NCBI GenBank assembly: GCA_017303575.1
Contig: JAFLCL010000001.1
Location: forward strand, 1-64,000
Direction of reading: 5' to 3'
Length of the DNA stretch: 64,000 nt
Source: Deltaproteobacteria bacterium
GTDB lineage: Bacteria; Myxococcota_A; Polyangia; Polyangiales; Sandaracinaceae
The position numbers were made by a program, and so were the translations under genes. This document shows, one piece after another, positions 15,959 through 23,855 of this stretch (within the stretch, counting starts at the first letter, position 1; each line of letters starts with the position of its first letter). The notes beneath the pieces were generated by a model. The model had not been told where the DNA came from and made no database searches. It saw only the letters and a list, made by a program, of their open reading frames with translations.

Positions 15959-17331
15959 GGCGCTTCGCTGGGCCTCCAGCCGTAGGCCTTGAGGCGCGTG
16001 TAGAGCGTCTTGCGATCGACCTTGAGGATCTCGGCGGCGCGCGTGCGGTTGCCGCCCACGGCCTCGACGACGCGGAGCAGATAGCGACGCTCCACCTCCT
16101 CGAGGCTCACGAGCTCGGAGGGGTCGTCGGACGCGAGGAGCACGTGCTTGGGCTCGAAGGCCTGCACCTTCTCGGGAAGGTCGGCGACGGTGATCTCGTC
16201 GTACTCGGCGAGCGCGACCGCGCGCTCCATCGCGTTGACGAGCTCGCGCACGTTGCCCGGCCACGAGTAGGCCACGAGCTTGCGCGCCGCGTCCGCCGCG
16301 ATGCCCACGACTGGTCGCTTCGAGCGCTCGGCGACCTTGCGCAGGAACTCGTGCGCGAGCACCAGCACGTCGGAGCCTCGCTCGCGGAGCGGCGGTAGCG
16401 CGATCTGGACGACGTTGAGGCGGTAGTAGAGATCCTCGCGGAAGCGCCCGTCGGCGATGCCCGACTCGAGGTCGCGATGCGTCGCGGACACGATGCGCAC
16501 GTCGACGTCGACCTCGCGATCGCTGCCGATCGGACGGACCTTGCGCTCCTGGAGGACGCGCAGGAGCTTGGCCTGGAGCGCGAGCGGCATCTCGCCCACC
16601 TCGTCGAGGAAGAGCGTGCCGCGCTTGGCCTCCACGAAGAGGCCCGCGCGCGCGTTCTTGGCGTCCGTGAACGCGCCGCGCGTGTGGCCGAAGAGCTCGC
16701 TCTCGAGCAGGTTCTCCGGCACGGCCGCGCAGTTGATCGCGACGAACGGTCCCTTGCTCCGCTCCGAGCGCGCGTGCACGGCGCGCGCGACGAGCTCCTT
16801 GCCCGTGCCCGTCTCGCCGGTGACGAGCAGCGGCGCTTCGGTCGCCGCCATGCGATCGATGAGCCCGAACACGCGGCGCATCGCGGGCGAGTCGCCGATC
16901 ATGTCGTCGACGCGTGGCTTCTCCTGCACGTCGCGCAGGCGCTTCACCTCGACGCGCAGCGCGTGCAGCTCGGTCGCGCGCTGCACGCGCAGCGCGAGCT
17001 CCTCGACCTCGAACGGCTTGGGGAGGAAGTCGTGCGCGCCCGCGCGGATGGCGGCGATCGCCGTGTCGAGATCGCCGAACGCCGTCACGAGGATCACGGG
17101 CACGTCAGGCCGCTCGAGCGTCAGGCGCTCGCAGAGCTCGAGCCCCGTCATGCGCTCCATGCGCACGTCCGAGACCACGGTGTCGAAGCGACGCTCGCGC
17201 GTGATCTCGAGCGCAGCCTCGGCGCTCGGAGCGCGCGTCACGCGGAAGCCGCGCTGCGTCAGGCCTCGGTCCACCAGGGACGCGAGGGCGATGTCGTCCT
17301 CCACGAGGAGCACGTTCGGAGAGTCGGTCAT
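15955..17331 (-). CDS. NtrC-family sigma-54-dependent response regulator
   Basis: 458 residues with the complete architecture. The receiver (residues 1-120) has VEDDIAL, the phospho-acceptor in VVSDVRM and LPKPFEVEEL. The AAA+ domain (145-380) has Walker A GETGTGKE, the sigma-54 contact loop GAFTDA, Walker B-like GTLFLDEVGEMPL and an intact Arg-finger region. A C-terminal Fis-type HTH (NRTRAAEILKVDRKTLYTRL) follows. It activates sigma-54 promoters after phosphorylation (family knowledge). No partner kinase is fused or directly adjacent. It is coupled to the LuxC-like gene downstream. Confidence 0.95.
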   Translation of the reverse strand: MTDSPNVLLVEDDIALASLVDRGLTQRGFRVTRAPSAEAALEITRERRFDTVVSDVRMERMTGLELCERLTLERPDVPVILVTAFGDLDTAIAAIRAGAHDFLPKPFEVEELALRVQRATELHALRVEVKRLRDVQEKPRVDDMIGDSPAMRRVFGLIDRMAATEAPLLVTGETGTGKELVARAVHARSERSKGPFVAINCAAVPENLLESELFGHTRGAFTDAKNARAGLFVEAKRGTLFLDEVGEMPLALQAKLLRVLQERKVRPIGSDREVDVDVRIVSATHRDLESGIADGRFREDLYYRLNVVQIALPPLRERGSDVLVLAHEFLRKVAERSKRPVVGIAADAARKLVAYSWPGNVRELVNAMERAVALAEYDEITVADLPEKVQAFEPKHVLLASDDPSELVSLEEVERRYLLRVVEAVGGNRTRAAEILKVDRKTLYTRLKAYGWRPSEAP

Positions 17332-17395
17332 CGGGTTGCCATTGTAGCGGAGGGTCTTCGACTCGCCCGGTGCGGGCGCGGGCTGCGCACGGCCG

Positions 17396-18058
17396 TCAGA
17401 ACGCGCTCGCTGCGGCGTTGACGGCGAGCGCGAGCAGCGTGGTGTTGAAGAAGAACGAGAGAATGCCGTGCACGACGGCGAGACGACGGAGGCGATGCGA
17501 CTCGATCGCTACGTCCGCGGTCTGCGCGGCGATCCCGATCACGAACGCGAAGTAGAAGAAGTCGAGGTCGTCGGGCGGCTCCGTCCCAGGGAAGCGGAGA
17601 CCTCCGCTGCCGCGCGCGATCTCGTGCTCGTGCACGTGGACGTAGTGGAGGGCGAACACCGTGTGCATGAAGGAGAACGAGAGCACGATCGTCAGTGCGC
17701 ACACGACCACGTGGAGCACCGAGGCCTCGCCGCTCGCGCGCATCGCACCGAGCTCGGCGACGATCGCGACGATGCTCGCGACGGTCGCGGTGACCGAGAT
17801 CAGCACGATGCCGAGGCTGCCGGGATCCTGGCCCGCCGCGCGCTGGTGCCGCGAATCGTCCTCGCGATGCAGCGAGGCGATCGTCCCCGCGAGGTAGGCG
17901 ATCACGCCCACGTCGAACGCCACGAGCACGTGCGTGGGGATCTCGAAGCTCGGCGGCGCGAAGAGCCAGCTGGCGAGGCCCGTCGACAGCGTCGCCACGC
18001 CGCCCAGCAAGAGATGCGTGCGGGCGCGTGGCGCCCGGCGGCTCGGCGTCGCGGTCAT
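17396..18058 (-). CDS. DUF1345-type membrane protein
   Basis: 220 residues with about five membrane helices: HLLLGGVATLSTGLASWLF, VLVAFDVGVIAYLAGTIASL, LGIVLISVTATVASIVAIV, VVCALTIVLSFSFMHTVFAL and a C-terminal VVHGILSFFFNTTLLALAV. The blocks HYVHVHEHE and PDDLDFFYFAFVIGIAAQTAD are characteristic of DUF1345 proteins, whose function is unknown. ATG 18058 is chosen. A GTG at 18097 overlapping the upstream regulator's stop is possible. Confidence 0.8.
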   Translation of the reverse strand: MTATPSRRAPRARTHLLLGGVATLSTGLASWLFAPPSFEIPTHVLVAFDVGVIAYLAGTIASLHREDDSRHQRAAGQDPGSLGIVLISVTATVASIVAIVAELGAMRASGEASVLHVVVCALTIVLSFSFMHTVFALHYVHVHEHEIARGSGGLRFPGTEPPDDLDFFYFAFVIGIAAQTADVAIESHRLRRLAVVHGILSFFFNTTLLALAVNAAASAF

Positions 18059-18093
18059 GCGCGGAGTATGCGGAAGGTCGCGCGCGCGAGACA

Positions 18094-18528
18094 TCACGCA
18101 TCCGAGGAGCGCGCGTGCTCACGAGCGAGCGTGGCGACGAGGGCCACGAGGACGTCGAGGTCGAACGGCTTCGCGAGCACGGCCGACGCACCGAGCTCGA
18201 TCGACGCGCGCGCGAGCGCGTCGTCCATGAACGCGCTCATGACGAGCACCGGCGCGTCGGGACGATGCGAGGCGAGCACGTCGATGCCGCTCGCGCCGCC
18301 CATACGAACGTCGGTGACGACGACGTCGGGCAGATCGCCGTGGCACGCAGCGAGCGCGTCGATGAGCTCCTCACCGTCGTACACGCGATCGACGGTCCAG
18401 CCCTCGAGCTCGAGCGCGAGGCCGAGGAGCACGGAGAGCTCGCGATCATCCTCCGCGACGAGGACGCGTCCACGCCATGCCTCGGCGCTGGCGGGGAGCG
18501 TGTCGCGACGTGTCGGGTCTTGGGTCAT
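18094..18528 (-). CDS. Receiver-only response regulator
   Basis: 144 residues, essentially one receiver domain: VLVAEDDREL (acidic pocket), VVVTDVRMGGAS (phospho-acceptor Asp), VLVMSAF (Thr/Ser switch position) and VLAKPFDLDVL (Lys). No output domain, so it probably relays phosphate or acts by protein contact. Start ATG 18528 follows a good GGAGGA site. It lies 49 bases after the H-box-less kinase gene and in the same direction, so the two are likely co-transcribed. Confidence 0.9.
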   Translation of the reverse strand: MTQDPTRRDTLPASAEAWRGRVLVAEDDRELSVLLGLALELEGWTVDRVYDGEELIDALAACHGDLPDVVVTDVRMGGASGIDVLASHRPDAPVLVMSAFMDDALARASIELGASAVLAKPFDLDVLVALVATLAREHARSSDA

Positions 18529-18577
18529 ACCGGTTCCTCCTTCGACGCGGCGAGGCCGCGTGATCGATCTCCGTGCA

Positions 18578-19750
18578 TCACGCGGACGCCGAGCGCTCCG
18601 CGTGGCTCGGCAGCCAGACGCGGAACGTGGCGCCACCGCCGGGCGTCTCTTCGTGCTCGAGGGAGCCTCGTCGCTCGTCGACGATGCCTCGCACCACGGA
18701 CAGGCCCAGGCCCGTGCCCTGATCGCCCGGCTTCGTGGTGAAGAACGGCTCGAAGAGGTGCGGCAGGATCGACGCGTCGATCCCCGGTCCGTGATCGACG
18801 ACGACGAGCTCCACGCCCTCGGCCGTGTCGCGCGCGACGCCACGCGCGAGGATCTCGACCCGCACCCGCGGCTCGCACGCTTGGATCGCGTTGATCGCGA
18901 GGTTCGTGACGATCTGCACGACCTCGTCGGGCCCCGTGATGCGCACACCCTCGAGCGACGCGAGCCGCGTCTCGAGCAACCCTGCCGTGCGCACCCGATC
19001 GGCGTGACGCAGCGACGCCTGGAGGCTCGACCGATCGGACTCGAGGCGCGCGAGCTCACCACCGGCCGCGACGAGCTGGTCCGTCATCTCGTTCATCGCG
19101 TCTGCTAGGCCACCGAGCTCCGTCGCGTCCGGCAGATCGAGGCGCATCTCGAGGTCGCCTGCGCCCACACGGCGCGCGTGCGCCACGAGCGTGTCGATCG
19201 GCCTCGCGACGAGCTGTTGGACGAGGATCCACGTCACGACCGCCGCCACGAGGAGCAGCGCCACCGAGGATCCCGTGATCGCGACGCTGTGGAGGAACGC
19301 CAGCTGCTGGCTCATGGCGAGAGGCTCGTCGAGCTCGATCAAGAGCGTGCTTCCGTGCTGCGTGACCGGGATCAGCGTGCGCAGCTGATCCCCCACGGGC
19401 GCGGCGGCGACGCGCCCTCGACCGAGACGCTCCCGCTGATGGCGTGGCATCGCAGCGGCGCGTGCGTGTGCGGCCTCCATCGAGTCGATCGCGACCGAGA
19501 TGTGGCGCGCGCGGACGAGCGGATCGGCCTCGAGCGCCTGGACCATCCGATCGACGTCGCCCTCCGGCGCGCGCGAGAGCATCGCCAGCCACGACTCTCC
19601 GAAGAAACGTCGGTCGCGGACCATCGTCGTCGCCACGAGGTCTCGCTCGGCCACGACGCGCAGCAGGGTCGTCGTGCCCAAGACGAGCAGCGTGCCCAGC
19701 GAGAGCGCGGCCCAGAGACGCGCCGCCAGCGATCGCCGTACGGCTCTCAC
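18578..19750 (-). CDS. Sensor histidine kinase paralogue lacking its phospho-acceptor domain
   Basis: 390 residues. Membrane helix (about 10-30), a periplasmic region, a second helix (AITGSSVALLLVAAVVTWIL), HAMP-like region, short coiled coil, then HATPase with NLAINAIQA (N-box), VVDHGPGIDA, FFTTKPGDQGTGLGLSVVRG. The segment LRHADRVRTAGLLETRLAS runs directly into LEGVRITGPDEVVQIVTNL. In its neighbour at 20346-21797 the equivalent stretch is 90 residues longer and contains the H-box LAHELGTPLNVV. The phospho-acceptor His and dimerisation helices are therefore missing. Start GTG 19750 overlaps the preceding regulator's stop (GTGA). Confidence 0.85.
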   Translation of the reverse strand: MRAVRRSLAARLWAALSLGTLLVLGTTTLLRVVAERDLVATTMVRDRRFFGESWLAMLSRAPEGDVDRMVQALEADPLVRARHISVAIDSMEAAHARAAAMPRHQRERLGRGRVAAAPVGDQLRTLIPVTQHGSTLLIELDEPLAMSQQLAFLHSVAITGSSVALLLVAAVVTWILVQQLVARPIDTLVAHARRVGAGDLEMRLDLPDATELGGLADAMNEMTDQLVAAGGELARLESDRSSLQASLRHADRVRTAGLLETRLASLEGVRITGPDEVVQIVTNLAINAIQACEPRVRVEILARGVARDTAEGVELVVVDHGPGIDASILPHLFEPFFTTKPGDQGTGLGLSVVRGIVDERRGSLEHEETPGGGATFRVWLPSHAERSASA

Positions 19751-20202
19751 GTGGTTCCGTTCGGCGGCGCCTCGTTCGCGGCGTGCGCGTCGTGGACCGC
19801 ACGCCAGACGACCTCGGCGAGCGCGTCGAGCTCGAAGGGCTTGGCGAAGCACGCGAGCGCGCCGAGCTCCATCGCTCGGTCGTGGACGCCGTCGTCGGGG
19901 AACGCCGTCATCAGGATCGTGCGCACCTCGAAGGGTGAGCCCGCGAGGCTACGGAGGAGCGTCATGCCGTCGAGGCCGGGCATGCGCAGGTCCGAGATCA
20001 CCACGACGCGCTCGTTCGGATCGGGGCCGAGCGAGCCGTACGACTCCACCATCGCGAGGGCTTGCTGCGCGTTGCTCGCGGAGACCAGCGTGAGCTGCGC
20101 GTCCCACTTGCGGAGGTACGCGAGGATGACGTCGCGCATCGCCTCGACGTCGTCGACGACGATGACGGTCCCGTGGGCCTGCGGCATCATGGTGCGAGGC
20201 AT
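19747..20202 (-). CDS. Receiver-only response regulator
   Basis: 151 residues. The receiver carries VIVVDDVEAMRD, the phospho-acceptor in VVVISDLRMPGLDG, a Thr in ILMTAF and CFAKPFELDAL. No output domain. It is coupled by a GTGA overlap to the H-box-less kinase and is divergent from the intact kinase gene at 20346. Start ATG 20202 (MPRTMMPQAHG) is a choice. ATG 20187 (MPQAHG) is nearly as good, and ATG 20277 would add 25 residues. Confidence 0.88.
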   Translation of the reverse strand: MPRTMMPQAHGTVIVVDDVEAMRDVILAYLRKWDAQLTLVSASNAQQALAMVESYGSLGPDPNERVVVISDLRMPGLDGMTLLRSLAGSPFEVRTILMTAFPDDGVHDRAMELGALACFAKPFELDALAEVVWRAVHDAHAANEAPPNGTT

Positions 20203-20345
20203 CGCAGTGTCCGTGCCACCCGCGGCAACGCGAGAACCGCGGAGAACGCCGCGTCGGGGCGGGGCGAAAGCGGACATCGGGGCGCGCTTCCTTCGTCGTC
20301 GAGCTCGCGTGGACCCGCCCGGGACGGTCGGACAGAGTCGCGCGC

Positions 20346-21797
20346 ATGTCGATCGCGGTCCGGCTGTGGCTCTCGCTCGTCGCGACCTTCGTGCTCGTGC
20401 TGGGCCTCGGCGTCGCGGTGCGCGTCGATGAAGAGCAGCGCCTCTTGCTCGAGACAACGCTGCGCGATCGGCGCTTCTTCGCGCACGCGCTCCACGCCGC
20501 GCTGTCGCACGAGCGACCGTCGCGCGATCCGGTCGCCGAGGCCGAGGCGATGCTGCGTCGCTCGGAGGTGGCCGAGGCACACATCGTCGCGCGTCTCGTC
20601 TCGCCCGCGCGCGAGGGTTTCCCCACGCCGCTCCTCCCCGGCATCGCAGCGGACCTCGTGCGAGGCGAGATCGCCGTGGGTGTCCACGAGGACGAGATCC
20701 TCACGTACATCCCGCTCGACGTCGGTGAGGACGTGGTCGCCGTCGAGCTCGCCGAGCCGCAGGCGGTTCCGCATCTGGTCCAGCGCATCGGCTTCCTCTC
20801 GCTCGCGCTCCAGTCGCTGGCGCTGGCGACCGTCGCGGCGCTCGTGACCTTCTTGCTCGTGCGTGCGCAGGTCGGTCGACCGCTCGCGCGTCTGGCCTCC
20901 CTCGCGCGACGCATCGGTCGCGGTGAGCTCTCGGCGCGCGAGACGCTCGAAGGTGCGCACGAGGTCGCCGAGCTCGGACGCGAGATGAACGCGATGGCGC
21001 ACGAGCTCGAGGCCACACGCAAGGCCCTCGACGAGAGCGAGATCGAGCGAACGCAGGCGCTCGAGCAGCTGCGTCACGCCGATCGGCTGCGCACCGTCGG
21101 CCAGCTGGCGTCGCAGCTCGCGCACGAGCTCGGCACGCCGTTGAACGTCGTGAGCGGGCACGCACGCTTGATCGAGCAGGACGCGGGTGTCTCGAGCGAA
21201 GTGAAGGAGAGCGCGCGCACCGTGCTCGAGCAGGCGGCGAAGATGACCAAGAGCATCCGTGGCGTGCTCGACTTCTCGCGTCGCAAGAGCGATCGGCGGG
21301 TGGTCGATCTCGTCGAGCTCGCCGAGTCGGCGCAAGCCACGCTCTCTCCGCTCGCACGCAAGGCACGGGCGCAGGTGATCGTCGAGCGTCGCGGGACCGT
21401 CGCGCACGTGGAGGCGAGCGCGCAGCAGATCCTCCAGGTCCTGACGAACCTCCTCGTCAACGCATTCCAGGCCATGAAAGACGGGGGCGTCGTGCGCGTC
21501 AGCATCTCGGAGCGCGACGCGAGCCCGCCTCCCGGCACGAACGCTGCGCCTGGGCGCTTCATCGTGATCGCCGTCGCCGATCAGGGCAGCGGCATCGCGG
21601 ACGAGGACAAACCTCGCCTCTTCGAGGCGTTCTTCACGCGCAAGGCCGAGGGCGAAGGCACGGGGCTCGGGCTCGCGGTGGTCGATGGCATCGTGCGAGA
21701 CCACCGCGGCTGGGTCAGCGTCGAGAGCACGCTCGGCAAGGGCACGACGTTCGAGGTCTTCTTGCCGGCGCGCCGCGACAAGGACGCGAAGCGCTGA
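20346..21797 (+). CDS. Transmembrane sensor histidine kinase (intact)
   Basis: 483 residues. TM1 (LWLSLVATFVLVLGLGVAV), a periplasmic sensor region of about 140 residues, TM2 (LALATVAALVTFLLVRAQV), HAMP (RPLARLASLARRIGRGEL), coiled coil, HisKA with H-box QLAHELGTPLNVVSGHARL, and HATPase with NLLVNAFQAMKDG, VADQGSGIAD and GEGTGLGLAVVDGI. A full-length orthodox kinase, clearly paralogous to the product of 18578-19750 in its RLW..L N-terminus, the DRRFF motif and the LRHADR-RT linker. It has no cognate regulator on its own strand; the receiver-only genes across the divergent promoter are candidates. Confidence 0.93.
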   Translation: MSIAVRLWLSLVATFVLVLGLGVAVRVDEEQRLLLETTLRDRRFFAHALHAALSHERPSRDPVAEAEAMLRRSEVAEAHIVARLVSPAREGFPTPLLPGIAADLVRGEIAVGVHEDEILTYIPLDVGEDVVAVELAEPQAVPHLVQRIGFLSLALQSLALATVAALVTFLLVRAQVGRPLARLASLARRIGRGELSARETLEGAHEVAELGREMNAMAHELEATRKALDESEIERTQALEQLRHADRLRTVGQLASQLAHELGTPLNVVSGHARLIEQDAGVSSEVKESARTVLEQAAKMTKSIRGVLDFSRRKSDRRVVDLVELAESAQATLSPLARKARAQVIVERRGTVAHVEASAQQILQVLTNLLVNAFQAMKDGGVVRVSISERDASPPPGTNAAPGRFIVIAVADQGSGIADEDKPRLFEAFFTRKAEGEGTGLGLAVVDGIVRDHRGWVSVESTLGKGTTFEVFLPARRDKDAKR

Positions 21798-21823
21798 TGG
21801 AGCGAGAACAATCCCGCTTCGGA

Positions 21824-21850
21824 ATCGGGCCGCGGCGGAGGGGGCCCGAT
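21824..21850. terminator. Hairpin between the convergent kinase and SulP genes
   Basis: ATCGGGCC (21824-21831) pairs perfectly with GGCCCGAT (21843-21850) over an 11-base loop. It lies 27 bases after the kinase stop, and the SulP gene ends at 21962. A second mini-hairpin, GGCC-TTC-GGCC, lies a little further on and matches the hairpin type of the 9280-9409 array. Confidence 0.5.
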
Positions 21851-21961
21851 GCTCGAACATCCTCGGCCTTCGGCCCGCGGAGCTCGCCCACCGCCGCGTC
21901 CCTTCAGGTCGTGAATCGATCGTTTCTCGGTCGCTGAGTCATCGGCTCCCAGCCGCTCGGC

Positions 21962-23620
21962 TCAGACGGCTCGACGCGCCATCGCGAGCGGGTGCTGCGA
22001 GGAGCGTCGGTGCTCGCCGAGCCCGGCGATCCGCAGCGTGCGCCCCGCGCGCTTCCACTCCGCCTCGAGCGCGTGGAGCTTCTCGAGCACCGTGTGATCG
22101 ACGAGGCGCGTCTTCGAGAGATCGACGACGGCCTCGCCACCCGCGGGGATCCGATCGAGGTGACGCTTGATCGTGAGGTAGTTCGCGAACACCGCCTGCT
22201 GCCCCACGCGCAGCGTGGTGACGTTGCCCTCCACGGTGGTGCTGATGCGCGGGCGAACGATCTCGGTGATCGACATGCCGTTCCACATGTGGATCGCGAT
22301 CTTCATCGCGATGCCCGCGAAGACGCCGACGAGCAGGTCGGTCGCCAGTGTGACGATCGCCGTCGTCGAGAGGATCACGAGCTGCTCGGGGCCGAGCTTC
22401 CACGCGTGCTGGAACTCCTTCGGCGATGCGAGGCGCACTCCCGTGTAGATCAGCATCGCGGCGAGCGCGGCGGTCGGGATGCGGTGGAGGAGCCACGGCG
22501 CGGCGACCACGAACAGGAGGAGGAAGCACCCGTGGAAGAAGTTCGCCCAGCGCGACCTGGCGCCGGCGTTCACGTTGGCAGAGCTACGCACGATCTCCGA
22601 GATCATCGGCAGGCCGCCGATGAGGCCGGCGAGCGTGGTGCCGACGCCGGTCGCGAGCAGATCGCGGTTGATGTCGGTGCGCTCCTTCTCCGGGTCGAGC
22701 GTCTCGACGGCCTTCGCGCTGAGCATCGACTCGATCGAGCCGACGAGCGCGAACATCACGATGAACTTGATCGACGTGCCCGAGGTCACGACGGACCAGT
22801 CGGGGAACACGATCGCGCTCGACAGGTGCTCGGGGAGCGTGACGAGCGAGCGAGGCGTGATCACGTAGTCGTGCGCCCAGAGCGCGTAGTGGTGCTCGTG
22901 CTCGAGATCGAACAGGTAGCCCATGCCGATCGCCACCACGACGACCACCATCGGCACCGGGATCTTCTTCACCCACGGGACGGGGATGAACGGGACACCG
23001 ACGAGCAGCACGAGCGACACGAGACCGATCGCGAAGATCTCGGGGTTCAGCGTCATCACGCTGTGGGGAACCTGGGCCAGGAGCTCCAGCGGCTCGCCTG
23101 GCTCCGGCGTGGCGCCGAGCAGCGTGTGGATCTGCTTGCTGACGATGATGATGCCGATCGCGGCGAGCATTCCGTGCACGACGGATGTGGGGAACACGTC
23201 CCCGAGCACGCCCGCGCGCACGAGCGAGAACCCGATCTGCACGAGACCGGCGACGACGATCACCGCGAGCGCGCGGCGGTAGCCGAGCTGGAGATCGCCC
23301 TCGCCGAGCTCCGCCACCGCCGTGAGCGCGATGGCGATGAGGCCAGCGGCCGGACCCTTCACCGTGAGCTTCGCGCTCCCGAAGAAGACGGTGACCATGC
23401 CGCCGATGATCGCGGTGAGGATGCCGGCGATCGGAGGGAAGTTGCTCGCCATCGAGATGCCCAGGCAGAGCGGCAGCGCGATGAGGAAGACGATGAAGCC
23501 GGCGCGCAGGTCTGCGAGCCATCGATCGCGGACCGTCGCGGGCTCGGGCGAGGCGCCGGGCGCGAGCGCGGGGGCGGAGCTCGGATGCGCGCCCTGTTCG
23601 CGGTCGATGGAGTCGGTCAT
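21962..23620 (-). CDS. SulP-family anion transporter with STAS domain
   Basis: 552 residues. The SulP membrane core starts at about residue 30 (LADLRAGFIVFLIALPLCLG, then the ASNFPPIAGI signature and a PAAGLIAI segment) and spans 10-14 helices to about 440. A C-terminal STAS-like region (about 450-552) contains EAVVDLSKTRLVDHTVLEKL. SulP members move sulfate, bicarbonate or other anions. The divergent dabA operon 235 bases away makes bicarbonate a reasonable guess (inference). Confidence 0.9.
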   Translation of the reverse strand: MTDSIDREQGAHPSSAPALAPGASPEPATVRDRWLADLRAGFIVFLIALPLCLGISMASNFPPIAGILTAIIGGMVTVFFGSAKLTVKGPAAGLIAIALTAVAELGEGDLQLGYRRALAVIVVAGLVQIGFSLVRAGVLGDVFPTSVVHGMLAAIGIIIVSKQIHTLLGATPEPGEPLELLAQVPHSVMTLNPEIFAIGLVSLVLLVGVPFIPVPWVKKIPVPMVVVVVAIGMGYLFDLEHEHHYALWAHDYVITPRSLVTLPEHLSSAIVFPDWSVVTSGTSIKFIVMFALVGSIESMLSAKAVETLDPEKERTDINRDLLATGVGTTLAGLIGGLPMISEIVRSSANVNAGARSRWANFFHGCFLLLFVVAAPWLLHRIPTAALAAMLIYTGVRLASPKEFQHAWKLGPEQLVILSTTAIVTLATDLLVGVFAGIAMKIAIHMWNGMSITEIVRPRISTTVEGNVTTLRVGQQAVFANYLTIKRHLDRIPAGGEAVVDLSKTRLVDHTVLEKLHALEAEWKRAGRTLRIAGLGEHRRSSQHPLAMARRAV

Positions 23621-23786
23621 GTGCCGGCGCTGAGCAGCGAACGTGCCGAGCCGACGGGACCCAGATCGAAAGGAAACCCGCCACCGGCGCAGTCGTCGCC
23701 AGGTGGTGAATCACCCCGCGGGGTAAATCTCCCCGGGAAACCCCGAGCGCTCGCGTGGTTCTCGCGGCGAAACGGGGCATGTTGCA

Positions 23787-23802
23787 TGGCACTTCCGATG
23801 CA
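23787..23802 (+). promoter_or_regulatory. Candidate sigma-54 (-24/-12) promoter of dabA
   Basis: TGGCACTTCCGATGCA matches the sigma-54 consensus TGGCAC-N5-TTGCA at every key position except the first T of the -12 block. The GG and GC dinucleotides have the required 10-base spacing. Transcription would start near 23813, about 43 bases before the dabA ATG. Upstream, GGTGAATCACC (23705-23715) and CCCCGCGGGG (23714-23723) are adjacent palindromes that could be activator sites. Confidence 0.65.
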
Positions 23803-23855
23803 GAGATGGCGAGCCGCGTGCGCCCAGCCGCTCTACGGCCGCGTGCCCTGACCCG

